A stretch of 18,560 nucleotides of DNA from Lentisphaerota bacterium (GTDB lineage: Bacteria > Verrucomicrobiota > Lentisphaeria > Oligosphaerales > Oligosphaeraceae). The stretch is taken from positions 1 to 18,560 of the forward strand of contig JAAZIY010000215.1 of the NCBI GenBank assembly GCA_012800625.1, written 5' to 3'. The notes beneath the pieces are model-generated. The model saw nothing but the letters and a program-made list of their open reading frames with translations, had not been told where the DNA came from and searched no databases. This document shows, in pieces, positions 1 to 6,257 of this stretch. Both the position numbers and the translations under genes were made by a program. Position 1 is the first letter of the stretch; each line of letters begins with the position of its first letter.

Positions 1-1
1 C

Positions 2-126
2 ATAAAAACGCAAATTTCATGCTGAAATTCTAATTTTAGACGAAAACTACTTGGTGTGTCTTAGTGTAGCTTCGTGTGTCTTAGTGTCCAAAATTCTGCC
101 GGCCCCCCTTTTTGGACGCGGTCTAA
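2..126 (+). repeat. Dispersed repeat A, copy 1 (125 bp)
   Basis: This stretch matches 3688-3812 over its whole length with no net gap, at roughly 80-90 percent identity by eye. Both copies start ATAAAAAYGCAAATTT and share AATTCTAATTTTAGACGAA. Both then run through CTTAGTGT/CTTCGTGT units and GTCCAAATTCTGCC, and end TTTTTGGACGSGGTCTAA. No coding potential was seen. The last 20 bp resemble, in inverted orientation, the left end of repeat B. Confidence 0.8.
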
Positions 127-176
127 GGCACACGAAGGGGGGAGGGCACGAAGGGACACGAAGACGCACTAAGGCC
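127..176 (+). repeat. 10-bp array (ACACGAAG/CACTAAGG units)
   Basis: Four or five degenerate units of consensus SACACKAAGR surround a GGGGGGAGGG leader. It directly follows repeat A. It sits upstream of the acyltransferase gene; if a gene ends left of the window, the array may belong to that gene, as other copies follow stop codons. Confidence 0.7.
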
Positions 177-186
177 AAGGAAAAAA

Positions 187-858
187 TTGCAGCTAGCCGT
201 CATGCCCAAACGCCGTCGAAAAATATTCACCTTGAAGAACAAGCGCCGCCTGCCGGCCTGGCTGGCCTATCCGCTCAGCTGGCTGGGGCACCTGCTGTTT
301 CTAAGCTACCGCCTCAAACTTGAGCCAGAGGCCGAAGCGGCTCTCGCCAATGCAGAGCAGGCTCCTATTTTCGCCTGCTGGCATAACCGCATCATCTTTG
401 GCGCGGCTGCGCTGCCAAGTCGGCAAAGACGCCGCCTGGCACTCTTGATCAGCCGCTCGCGCGACGGCGAATATATCGCCACCCTGGCCAGACTCTTCAA
501 ATTCCAAGTAGTGCGCGGTTCATCAAGCCGCGGCGGCGCGCCAGCCCTGCTGGCACTGAAACGCGCCTTGGACGAAGACGTGTCGCCGCTAATCGCAGTG
601 GACGGGCCGCGCGGGCCGCGCTATAGCGTACACTCCGGCGCCGCCTCCCTGGCCAGACTCTCCTCGCGCCCGATTGTGCCGCTCTGCTTTAGTTTCTCGC
701 GCTATATCGAGCTGAAAAGCTGGGACGCCATGCGCATCCCCCTGCCCTTCGCCCGCATCCGGGTCAGCGCCGCCGCAGCGCTGTATGTAGACAAAGACTG
801 CCCCCCCGACCACGTGCAGGCGGCGCTCGCCCAGGAGCTTAATAGGCTCTGCAATTGA
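187..858 (+). CDS. DUF374 / lysophospholipid acyltransferase-like protein
   Basis: A 223-residue protein of the DUF374 family, related to the LPLAT acyltransferases thought to act on lipid A or phospholipid precursors at the inner membrane. The family blocks are in order: WHNR (65-68), SRSRDGE (89-95), RGSSSRGG (110-117) and DGPRGPR (139-145). The last two are hallmark DUF374 motifs. The N-terminus is very basic, followed by a hydrophobic stretch (about 22-42) that may anchor it to the membrane. Start choice: TTG at 187 has AAGGA five bases upstream. An in-frame ATG at 202 (MPKRRRK) lacks a clear Shine-Dalgarno site but is the alternative. It stands alone, with repeats upstream and a 171-bp gap downstream. 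The family assignment is strong; the exact acyl acceptor is unknown. Confidence 0.85.
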   Translation: MQLAVMPKRRRKIFTLKNKRRLPAWLAYPLSWLGHLLFLSYRLKLEPEAEAALANAEQAPIFACWHNRIIFGAAALPSRQRRRLALLISRSRDGEYIATLARLFKFQVVRGSSSRGGAPALLALKRALDEDVSPLIAVDGPRGPRYSVHSGAASLARLSSRPIVPLCFSFSRYIELKSWDAMRIPLPFARIRVSAAAALYVDKDCPPDHVQAALAQELNRLCN

Positions 859-1029
859 CAGAAGCAGAGCAAACTCCGAAAACAGAACGGCATTTTCGTA
901 AAATCCCCAGGAATATTTTTTTTCAAGCCATATATTGTAGGATAACCCGGTTTCGGCACCAGGCGCTTGCTCTGCCTTGGTGCGGCATAGTGTCCCCCCC
1001 CAAAAAAATCTAGTCAAGGAGTAATTATC

Positions 1030-2061
1030 ATGGCAGGCACATTTCGTTTTTCCTTTGGCCCCTGGAATATCCACGAGGGCGCTGATCCTTTCGGTCCGGA
1101 GGTGCGCAACAGCATAGCCTTCAACGAGAAGCTAAAGACCTACAAGCAGATGGGCTTTGACGGCGTGCAGCTCCATGACGATGACGCTGTGCCGGAGATG
1201 AACGAGTTAAGCCCCGAGCAGATCATCAAAGAGGCCAAGGAACTAAAAAAAGTCCTTGACGATCATGGCCTGCAAGCCGAGTTTGTCGCCCCGCGCATGT
1301 GGTTTGACCCGCGCACCATAGACGGCGGCTACACCAACAATGACGCCGCTTGCCGGCAATATGCGCTGGACCGCAGCAAACGCTGCATAGACATAGCCAA
1401 GGCCCTGGGCACGCAAAACATCGTGCTTTGGCTGGCCCGCGAAGGCACCTATATACGCGAGGCCAAAGACCCGGTGCTGGCCACCGAGCGCATCGCCGCC
1501 GCACTGCAGATGATGCTGGACTATGACAAGGACATACGCATCATGATCGAGTCCAAACCCAATGAGCCTATGGACCATACCTATATCCCGACCATCGGCC
1601 ATGCCATCAGCATGGGGCTGTTAACCAACGCGCCGGAACGCGTCGGCTGCCTTATCGAAACCGCACACGCATTGCTGGCAAACCTGTCGCCCTCCGATGA
1701 AATGGGCTTCGCCCTGGCGCATAAAAAGCTCTGGAGTGTACATCTTAACGACCAAAACAGCCTGAAATTCGACCAGGATCAGACCTTCGGCGCCGTAGAC
1801 CCGAGACGGGCACTCAACCAGGTGCGCGTGCTCGACCAGCATGGCTTCGGAAATGACGGCGAATGGGTGGGCCTGGATGTAAAAGTCATGCGCACGCAAA
1901 AAGACGCAGTGGCCCTGAAACATCTGGACTATAGCCGCAAAATATTCCTCAGACTGCTGGAAATCTCGCGCTCGCTGAACGAGGATATGATCGCCCAAAT
2001 GCAGGCCGATTGCGACTACGAGGAACTGAACTGGTATATCATCGACGCCATGCTGAAGTAA
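1030..2061 (+). CDS. Xylose-isomerase-like sugar isomerase (TIM barrel)
   Basis: A 343-residue protein resembling class I D-xylose isomerases, which interconvert aldose and ketose sugars using two divalent metals. Aligned by eye to the Streptomyces enzyme, the catalytic and metal residues are H49 and D52 (HDDD), W134 and E138 (WLAREG), E174 and K176 (ESKPNEP), E210 and H213 (ETAH), D248 and D250 (FDQD) and D283 (GLDVKV). The metal-1 ligand normally Asp in DLNGQ is instead H238 (VHLNDQ), as in rhamnose-isomerase and tagatose-epimerase type sites. It is shorter than usual (about 385-390) and has a divergent C-terminus. AAGGAG at 1016-1021 supports the ATG. It lies near a Gfo/Idh/MocA oxidoreductase, which suggests sugar catabolism. 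The true substrate is uncertain, so no symbol is given. Confidence 0.82.
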   Translation: MAGTFRFSFGPWNIHEGADPFGPEVRNSIAFNEKLKTYKQMGFDGVQLHDDDAVPEMNELSPEQIIKEAKELKKVLDDHGLQAEFVAPRMWFDPRTIDGGYTNNDAACRQYALDRSKRCIDIAKALGTQNIVLWLAREGTYIREAKDPVLATERIAAALQMMLDYDKDIRIMIESKPNEPMDHTYIPTIGHAISMGLLTNAPERVGCLIETAHALLANLSPSDEMGFALAHKKLWSVHLNDQNSLKFDQDQTFGAVDPRRALNQVRVLDQHGFGNDGEWVGLDVKVMRTQKDAVALKHLDYSRKIFLRLLEISRSLNEDMIAQMQADCDYEELNWYIIDAMLK

Positions 2062-2076
2062 GACCCGACAGCTTTG

Positions 2077-2142
2077 TGACTTAGTGTCCAAATTTCTGCC
2101 AGGCCACCCTTCTGGACAGGGTGTAATTTAGACCCTGTCTAA
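2077..2142 (+). repeat. Repeat A, truncated copy (right half)
   Basis: This is the right half of repeat A: GACTTAGTGTCCAAATTTCTGCC, then GGCCACCCTTCTGGACAGGGT. It runs into the left end of repeat B. The junction forms a perfect 8-bp inverted repeat, GACAGGGT (2115-2122) and ACCCTGTC (2132-2139), with a 9-base loop. No T-run follows, so it is not a standard terminator. Confidence 0.65.
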
Positions 2143-2310
2143 AAAGCTCATAACACCGAAGGGCCGTTAGTGGCGCCCCTACAGGGCGCCGGATTCGGGG
2201 GGGGGCTTTTACCCAGGGTGTCGCTCGGCTCCTACGGAGCCTCGCTTACCCTGGGCTACATTAGGTTGCCCCTTCGGGGCGCTAAATGGACAGATTCTCA
2301 AGAAAAATCA
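2129..2310 (+). repeat. Dispersed hairpin-rich repeat B, copy 1
   Basis: This is near identical to 18380-18560, in the same orientation. It contains three nested or consecutive hairpins. The first is GGCGCCC/GGGCGCC (2172-2178 with 2184-2190). The second is CCCAGGGT/ACCCTGGG (2212-2219 with 2248-2255), which encloses GGCTCC/GGAGCC (2227-2232 with 2236-2241). The third is GCCCC/GGGGC (2268-2272 with 2276-2280). A run of nine Gs starts at 2197. No protein is encoded. It resembles a small non-autonomous mobile or palindromic element; that identity is inference. Confidence 0.85.
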
Positions 2311-2319
2311 GCTACCTTT

Positions 2320-2392
2320 TAGTTTTTTTTGTGTCTTTTGTGTTTTTTGTGGTTCAAGGGCTTTTTGGATGCGGTTTAATTTAGTGTCCAAA
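2320..2392 (+). repeat. Degenerate TTTTGTGTC array and repeat A right-end fragment
   Basis: The rest of the 368-bp gap holds a degenerate GTGTCTTTTGTG-type array (2320-2355). A fragment GGGCTTTTTGGATGCGGTTTAA (2358-2379) follows and matches the right end of repeat A, and then TTAGTGTCCAAA. I saw no gene or convincing promoter between 2062 and 2429. Confidence 0.5.
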
Positions 2393-2429
2393 GAGCCAAA
2401 CCTGACAGGAGCAATCTTAGGGAGACGGA

Positions 2430-3551
2430 ATGATGAAACGTAAAATCAGAATGGGCATGGTGGGGGGAGGACCCGGGGCATTTATCGGCGAGGTGCACCG
2501 CATCGCAGCCAGAATGGGCGGACAGATAGAGCTGGTCGCAGGGGTCTTTGGCACCGACCCGGAAAAGTCGAGAACATTCGCCGAAGAGCTTTTCCTCTGC
2601 CCCGAACGCGGCTATGCCGACTACAAGAGCATGCTGGCCGGCGAGCTGCAGCTGCCCGCCGAGGAGCGCATCGACTTTGTCTGCGTCTGCACGCCGAACC
2701 ACTTCCATTTTCCGGTTTCCAAGGCTTTCCTGGAGGCCGGCTTCCATGTGCTCTGTGAAAAGCCGGTGGCCATGAGTTCTGCCGAGGCGCTCCTGCTTCA
2801 GGAGCTAATCGAGCGCAGCGGCCTGCTCTTCTGCCTGATGCACAACTATAGCGGCTATCCCATGATACAGCAGGCCAGGCAAGCCGTAGCCGACGGTGTG
2901 CTGGGCAAGCTGCGCAAAGTCAACGTCGAGTACTCCCTGGGCTGGCTGGCCGCGCCAAATGCCGGCAAACAAGCAGTGTGGAGAGTGGACCCCAAGCAGG
3001 CGGGCATCTCCGGCTGCATGGCGGACATAGGAACACACGCGCAGCACCTTATCGAGTATGTCACCGGCATGAGCATACTGGAGGTCAGCGCCGACCTGGC
3101 CACATTCGTCGAGGGACGCGCCCTGGACGACGACGGCAGCGTCATGCTGCGTTTCGCCGATAACGCCCGCGGGGTTATCTTCGCCAGCGAAGTGGCCACC
3201 GGCGAGGAAAATAACTTCATACTTAAAATCTACGGCGATAAAGCCGCCCTGGAATGGCGACAGCAAAGCCCCGAAGAGCTGATCATTCGCTCGAATGACG
3301 CACCCATGCAGATACTGCGCCGAGGCTGGCCAGGCACCGGAGAGGCAGCCGCCAAACTCTCCAGGTTGCCCGCCGGACACCCCGAGGGCTTTATCGAGGC
3401 ATTCGCCAATATCTACGACGCCTTTGTCGAAGCCATGCGCAGCGGCAAACCCGGTGACTATCCCGGCATCGAGGAAGGAGTCGCCGAAATGCGCTTCCTC
3501 GAAGCCATCGTCGCCAACGCGAAGGGCAGCGAAAAGTGGACCCGTGTCTGA
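2430..3551 (+). CDS. Gfo/Idh/MocA family oxidoreductase
   Basis: A 373-residue NAD(P)-dependent dehydrogenase of the Gfo/Idh/MocA family, which oxidises sugars, inositols or their derivatives in the cytoplasm. The N-terminal Rossmann fold shows GMVGGGPGAFIG (9-20). The family signature CEKPVA starts at C109, with the conserved Lys at 111. The C-terminal catalytic domain has the ADIGTHAQH block with D199 and H203 as the likely Asp/His pair. The length is normal for the family. The ATG is supported by AGGGAG five bases upstream; a second ATG follows immediately. The gene is separated from the isomerase-like gene by a repeat mosaic, so co-transcription is uncertain. Many family members are paired with TIM-barrel sugar isomerases or epimerases, which fits here. 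The substrate cannot be read from sequence. Confidence 0.92.
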   Translation: MMKRKIRMGMVGGGPGAFIGEVHRIAARMGGQIELVAGVFGTDPEKSRTFAEELFLCPERGYADYKSMLAGELQLPAEERIDFVCVCTPNHFHFPVSKAFLEAGFHVLCEKPVAMSSAEALLLQELIERSGLLFCLMHNYSGYPMIQQARQAVADGVLGKLRKVNVEYSLGWLAAPNAGKQAVWRVDPKQAGISGCMADIGTHAQHLIEYVTGMSILEVSADLATFVEGRALDDDGSVMLRFADNARGVIFASEVATGEENNFILKIYGDKAALEWRQQSPEELIIRSNDAPMQILRRGWPGTGEAAAKLSRLPAGHPEGFIEAFANIYDAFVEAMRSGKPGDYPGIEEGVAEMRFLEAIVANAKGSEKWTRV

Positions 3552-3561
3552 GCCGGCTGGA

Positions 3562-3626
3562 TACTAAAGCACACTAAGGGGGAGGACACTAAGGGGCACG
3601 AAGAGACACGAAGGAACACTAAGGGC
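3562..3626 (+). repeat. Post-stop 10-bp array after the oxidoreductase gene
   Basis: It starts about 10 bases after the stop codon. The units are CACACTAAGG, GACACTAAGG, GGCACGAAGA, GACACGAAGG and AACACTAAGG, with a GGGGGAGG leader inserted after the first. Confidence 0.8.
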
Positions 3627-3687
3627 TTATGCGTTTTGGTTTGTTGGGAAAAAGGAGCCGGACAAAGCAGAAAAACGCTGAAATTGT

Positions 3688-3812
3688 ATAAAAATGCAAA
3701 TTTTTGGCAGGAATTCTAATTTTAGACGAAGACGACTTAGTGTGACTTAGTGTAGCTTCGTGTGTCTTCGTGTCCAAATTCCTGCCAGGCCAGCTTTTTG
3801 GACGGGGTCTAA
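3688..3812 (+). repeat. Dispersed repeat A, copy 2 (125 bp)
   Basis: This is the second full copy of the repeat seen at 2-126, in the same orientation. It lies 106 bp upstream of the glycoside-hydrolase-like gene. It includes GACTTAGTGTGACTTAGTGT and ends TTTTTGGACGGGGTCTAA. Confidence 0.8.
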
Positions 3813-3842
3813 AAAAGGCTGAGGTTTCTGGGAGCGGGAGCG

Positions 3843-3870
3843 GGGAGCCGGCAAGGATGCCGGCGCTCCC
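3843..3870. other. Strong hairpin upstream of the glycoside-hydrolase-like gene
   Basis: GGGAGC (3843-3848) pairs with GCTCCC (3865-3870), and CGGCA (3849-3853) pairs with TGCCG (3858-3862). A GC bulge and an AGGA loop complete it. A T-run (3885-3891) lies 14 bases further on, too far for a classic terminator. It may be a dispersed palindrome or a leader structure for the next gene. Confidence 0.55.
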
Positions 3871-3918
3871 AGCCGACGTTCATTATTTTTTGGGTGTTAT
3901 GTATGAAAGGGGGCGGTT

Positions 3919-4926
3919 ATGTCGTTTAATTTAAGTTGTTGGGACCATGCCAGGCAGGTGAAAAATAAGCAGGAGCCTTACGATGAGCTTTGCCCTGAGA
4001 TGGCACGGAAAAAAGCCATGGGCATTGACTGCGTTATCGCCTTTATGCCTACAATGAGCAATTTCGCCCAGTATTGCCGTGCCGCCAGGGAGGCAGGCAT
4101 CGCCGTGCAGAGCTGGATCACGCCTCGAACCCTTATCGAAAACCCGGTAGACCGCTGCCTGCCCGAAGAACAATGGCAGAAAATGGAAAAAATCCACGGC
4201 ATACGCCTTAACTTCCCCTGCCTCAACCACCCGCAGAACCAAGAGTCGTTTATCAGCTTGGCGCAAGACTTGCTGGCGGAGTATGGCTCGGAGTTGAGCG
4301 CACTGCACCTGGATGCCATACGCTTCGAAAATGCCATCCTGCAATATGAGTTCCCCTGTGAATGCGAGGCCTGCCGCGCACTGCGCAAAAAGTTCTTCGG
4401 CAAAGAGGAACTGAGTGCCAAAGAACGCTTGGAGCCTAGCGTGGTCTACAAAGAAATAGATATCAAAAACGACTCGGTAAGCGGAATAGTGCGCCGGCTA
4501 AAAACAATCTGCGAGAAGCAGGGTCTGGCCTTGACCATGGCGGCAAGGGCCAATTACCTGAATCAACCCGATATCTTTGTGAATCCGGTCTGGGGCCTGG
4601 GACCGGCCTTGCTCGAAGGCCAAGACTGGGTGAAATGGTGCGATAATGGCTGGGTGGACGAGGCCTACTCGATGAACTATCACCCCAATGAAGCCTACTT
4701 CTCGCAGGTGCTCGAAGAACACATGCGCTTGACGCGGGACTCGAAGGCAGTTTTTAAATGCGGCATAGCCACAGAAAGCTCCATGGGAGTGAACCCGCCC
4801 GAAAGAGTGGCAAAATATCTGCGCGAGGTCAAAGAAGCCGGCCTGCCCGGCTGCGTGTTCTTCAACAAAAACGATGTTTTCAGCCCTGAATATGAAAAGG
4901 CCATCAAGGCCGCTGTGCTGGCTTAA
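3919..4926 (+). CDS. Glycoside-hydrolase-like TIM-barrel protein, hypothetical
   Basis: A 335-residue protein that looks like one of the poorly characterised glycoside-hydrolase-like TIM barrels (GHL/DUF type, distantly like families 10 or 13). Visible signs are AFMPTMSNFAQYCRAAREAG and WITPR near the N-terminus, then HLDAIRFEN with D132, R135 and E137. C147, C149 and C152 form a CxCxxC cluster followed by a basic helix, as seen in several GHL families. WVDEAYSMNYHPNE sits in the C-terminal half, a likely strand with acidic active-site residues. No signal peptide is visible, so it is probably cytoplasmic. The start is supported by GAAAGGGGGCG just upstream. It stands alone, with repeats on both sides. 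The fold-level call is fair, but enzymatic activity and substrate are unknown. Confidence 0.6.
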   Translation: MSFNLSCWDHARQVKNKQEPYDELCPEMARKKAMGIDCVIAFMPTMSNFAQYCRAAREAGIAVQSWITPRTLIENPVDRCLPEEQWQKMEKIHGIRLNFPCLNHPQNQESFISLAQDLLAEYGSELSALHLDAIRFENAILQYEFPCECEACRALRKKFFGKEELSAKERLEPSVVYKEIDIKNDSVSGIVRRLKTICEKQGLALTMAARANYLNQPDIFVNPVWGLGPALLEGQDWVKWCDNGWVDEAYSMNYHPNEAYFSQVLEEHMRLTRDSKAVFKCGIATESSMGVNPPERVAKYLREVKEAGLPGCVFFNKNDVFSPEYEKAIKAAVLA

Positions 4927-4936
4927 AGGGGGAGGA

Positions 4937-4977
4937 GGACACAAAGACACACGAAGAGACACTAAGGCACACTAAGG
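4937..4977 (+). repeat. Post-stop 10-bp array after the glycoside-hydrolase-like gene
   Basis: Directly after the stop codon comes AAAGGGGGAGGAG. Four exact 10-bp steps follow: GACACAAAGA, CACACGAAGA, GACACTAAGG and CACACTAAGG. This copy shows the period most clearly. Confidence 0.85.
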
Positions 4978-5025
4978 CTTAAGCTTGGCTTTTGAGCCGA
5001 CCTTTTTAGCGTGCCTCTGTTTGCC

Positions 5026-5054
5026 TTTTCAGCCTTTTCGACTTAAATTATAAT
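5026..5054 (+). promoter_or_regulatory. Candidate sigma-70 promoter for mntA-hepT
   Basis: TTTTCA (5026-5031) and a perfect TATAAT (5049-5054) are 17 bases apart. AGGA at 5075-5078 lies nine bases before the mntA ATG. The -35 box matches only four of six positions. Confidence 0.5.
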
Positions 5055-5087
5055 CAGTCTTTCCTCTTCGCATCAGGAATCCTCCAT

Positions 5088-5378
5088 ATGCCACAGCTAA
5101 ACCGACTGACCAAGCTTAGTAACGCCATCAGGCAAATGGCCCGCAGGCACAATGTCGCAAAGGTCTATGTTTTTGGCTCTTGCGCCCGCGGCGAGGAAAA
5201 TGCTGAAAGCGACATAGATATTTTAGTGGAGCCCAATGATCAAGCCAGTCTTTTTGATTTTATGAATCTACAAGACGACCTGGAAAACCTGTTGCAAAGC
5301 AAGGTGGACCTGGTATCAAAACGAGGCCTGCATCCATACATCAAGGATGACATACTGAAGGAAGCAATAGAATTGTGA
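5088..5378 (+). CDS. mntA: MntA-type nucleotidyltransferase antitoxin
   Basis: A 96-residue minimal nucleotidyltransferase (MNT). In the family, MntA neutralises HepT by adding AMP groups to a tyrosine of the toxin. The polymerase-beta signature is intact: GSCARG with G30-S31, then SDIDILVE with D42 and D44 as metal ligands. D74 in KVDLVS is the likely third acidic residue. The length is typical. It overlaps the next gene by four bases (GTGA), the usual layout for this pair. The pair is clearly AT-richer than its neighbours, which suggests acquisition by transfer. The alternative is a free-standing MNT protein of unknown target, but the HEPN partner makes the toxin-antitoxin reading strong. 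Confidence 0.92.
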   Translation: MPQLNRLTKLSNAIRQMARRHNVAKVYVFGSCARGEENAESDIDILVEPNDQASLFDFMNLQDDLENLLQSKVDLVSKRGLHPYIKDDILKEAIEL

Positions 5379-5740
5379 AAAAACAGGCTGATGCATTTTT
5401 TTTGCTCCATGTCGTGGATGCTCTTACAGACATTTTTTTATATACCGATGTGGAAAAAAATATCTTTATGGCAGAAAAAATGCGACAAGATGCCGTGCAG
5501 CGGAAATTTTCCATAATCGGTGAAGCCGTTAAAAACCTCTCTGTAGGGCTGCGTGAAAAATATCCCCATATTCAATGGTCAAACATGGCAAGATTTCGCG
5601 ATGTGTTGGCACATCATTATTTCGGGGTTGACCTTGATGCAGTCTGGCAGATTTCAAAAAAAGAGGCCTTAGTCGCATATCAACAACTAATATTGTTAGA
5701 TGAGTATCTGCTTGCACGCCAACAAGCAAATTCAGGATAA
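5375..5740 (+). CDS. hepT: HepT-like HEPN RNase toxin (DUF86)
   Basis: A 121-residue HEPN-domain protein of the DUF86/HepT family, a ribonuclease toxin. The catalytic R-x4-H-x-Y motif is complete: R75, H80 and Y82 in RDVLAHHY. Y82 is the tyrosine expected to be AMPylated by MntA. IIGEAVKNLS (47-56) is the other conserved family helix. Translation probably starts at GTG 5375, inside the end of mntA, so the two are likely coupled. The stop lies in a convergent region with the trpR-like gene, separated by repeat arrays. All key residues are present, so the toxin appears intact. Confidence 0.92.
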   Translation: MKKQADAFFLLHVVDALTDIFLYTDVEKNIFMAEKMRQDAVQRKFSIIGEAVKNLSVGLREKYPHIQWSNMARFRDVLAHHYFGVDLDAVWQISKKEALVAYQQLILLDEYLLARQQANSG

Positions 5741-5795
5741 TATAGTGCCAGCAAAAAGTGACCTGGCATCAACAGTCTTTATAGGACAGGACAGC

Positions 5796-5873
5796 GCATC
5801 GGACGCATCAGACGTATCATTTTATCGGACGTATCATTTTATCGGACGAATCGGACGAATCGGACGCATCGAT
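5796..5873 (-). repeat. 9-bp CGTCCGAT array downstream of trpR-like gene
   Basis: On the minus strand this is a run of CGTCCGATN units (five TCCGAT and one TCTGAT variant). Two ATAAAATGATA interruptions occur, one of which is also found in the array at 12747-12797. It is joined to the 10-bp array by an 18-bp linker at 5882-5899. Confidence 0.8.
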
Positions 5874-5899
5874 TGGGTGTGTTGGGTGTAAAAGCAGCC

Positions 5900-5940
5900 T
5901 TTGTGTGTCTTAGTGTGTCTTAGTGTATCTTCGTGTCCAA
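5900..5940 (-). repeat. Post-stop 10-bp array after trpR-like gene
   Basis: On the minus strand this reads GGACACGAAGATACACTAAG and then two further 10-bp steps. It begins about 13 bases after the trpR-like stop codon, in the same gene-relative orientation as the other copies. Confidence 0.8.
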
Positions 5941-5952
5941 AAGAGCCGGTTT

Positions 5953-6255
5953 TCAGCCGGGTTTTTGGCGCTTGATTTTTCTGACGATGTTGACGAATTT
6001 CTCGTCGCCGTACTTGATGAGCCTCGAGCCTCGGGCGATTTTTCCCAGGCTGACGCCTAGCCTGGCGCTGATTTGCCGGTGTGTTTCGCCCTCTTCCAGG
6101 GCGCAGAGCAGGTGCCAGCGGTTGATTATCTCCTCGATTTCCGAGGGTGTGAGCAGTCCGTGCAGGAACATTTCCAGCTCCGGGCCTTTTTCGAGGCTGC
6201 CTAAGATATCGGCCAGCTCCTTCACCAGGGGTACCATTTTATTTTGCTGCGGCAT
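5953..6255 (-). CDS. trpR: TrpR/YerC family transcriptional repressor
   Basis: A 100-residue helix-turn-helix protein of the Trp repressor family. Aligned by eye to E. coli TrpR, the TP turn is T36-P37. The tryptophan-pocket arginines R54 and R84 correspond to R46 and R75, the latter in IARGS. The reading head THRQISARLGVSLGKIARG spans about 58-76. The conserved pocket suggests it can bind tryptophan or a similar ligand. The ATG at 6255 is two bases after the znuB stop, so it should be translated from the metal-transport transcript. An internal Met (residue 7) is a possible later start. No trp biosynthesis gene is in the window, so its targets are unknown. Being last in a metal operon is unusual for TrpR. 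Confidence 0.82.
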   Translation of the reverse strand: MPQQNKMVPLVKELADILGSLEKGPELEMFLHGLLTPSEIEEIINRWHLLCALEEGETHRQISARLGVSLGKIARGSRLIKYGDEKFVNIVRKIKRQKPG

Positions 6256-6257
6256 AT

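Noticed and set aside
51..323. 90-residue frame at the left edge
   Set aside because: It runs through repeat A and the 10-bp array and then overlaps the acyltransferase gene in another frame.
855..860. TTGACA as a -35 box for the isomerase-like gene
   Set aside because: It overlaps the stop of the acyltransferase gene and no -10 box lies at the right spacing.
956..983. GCACCA/TGGTGC hairpin as a terminator or riboswitch
   Set aside because: It is a weak stem with a 12-base loop, followed by C and A runs rather than T, and no known riboswitch core is visible.
2115..2139. Inverted repeat as a rho-independent terminator
   Set aside because: No T-run follows on the plus strand. The structure is better explained as the junction of repeats A and B.
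2129..2310. Complete insertion sequence
   Set aside because: It is only about 180 bp with no transposase frame, so at most a non-autonomous element.
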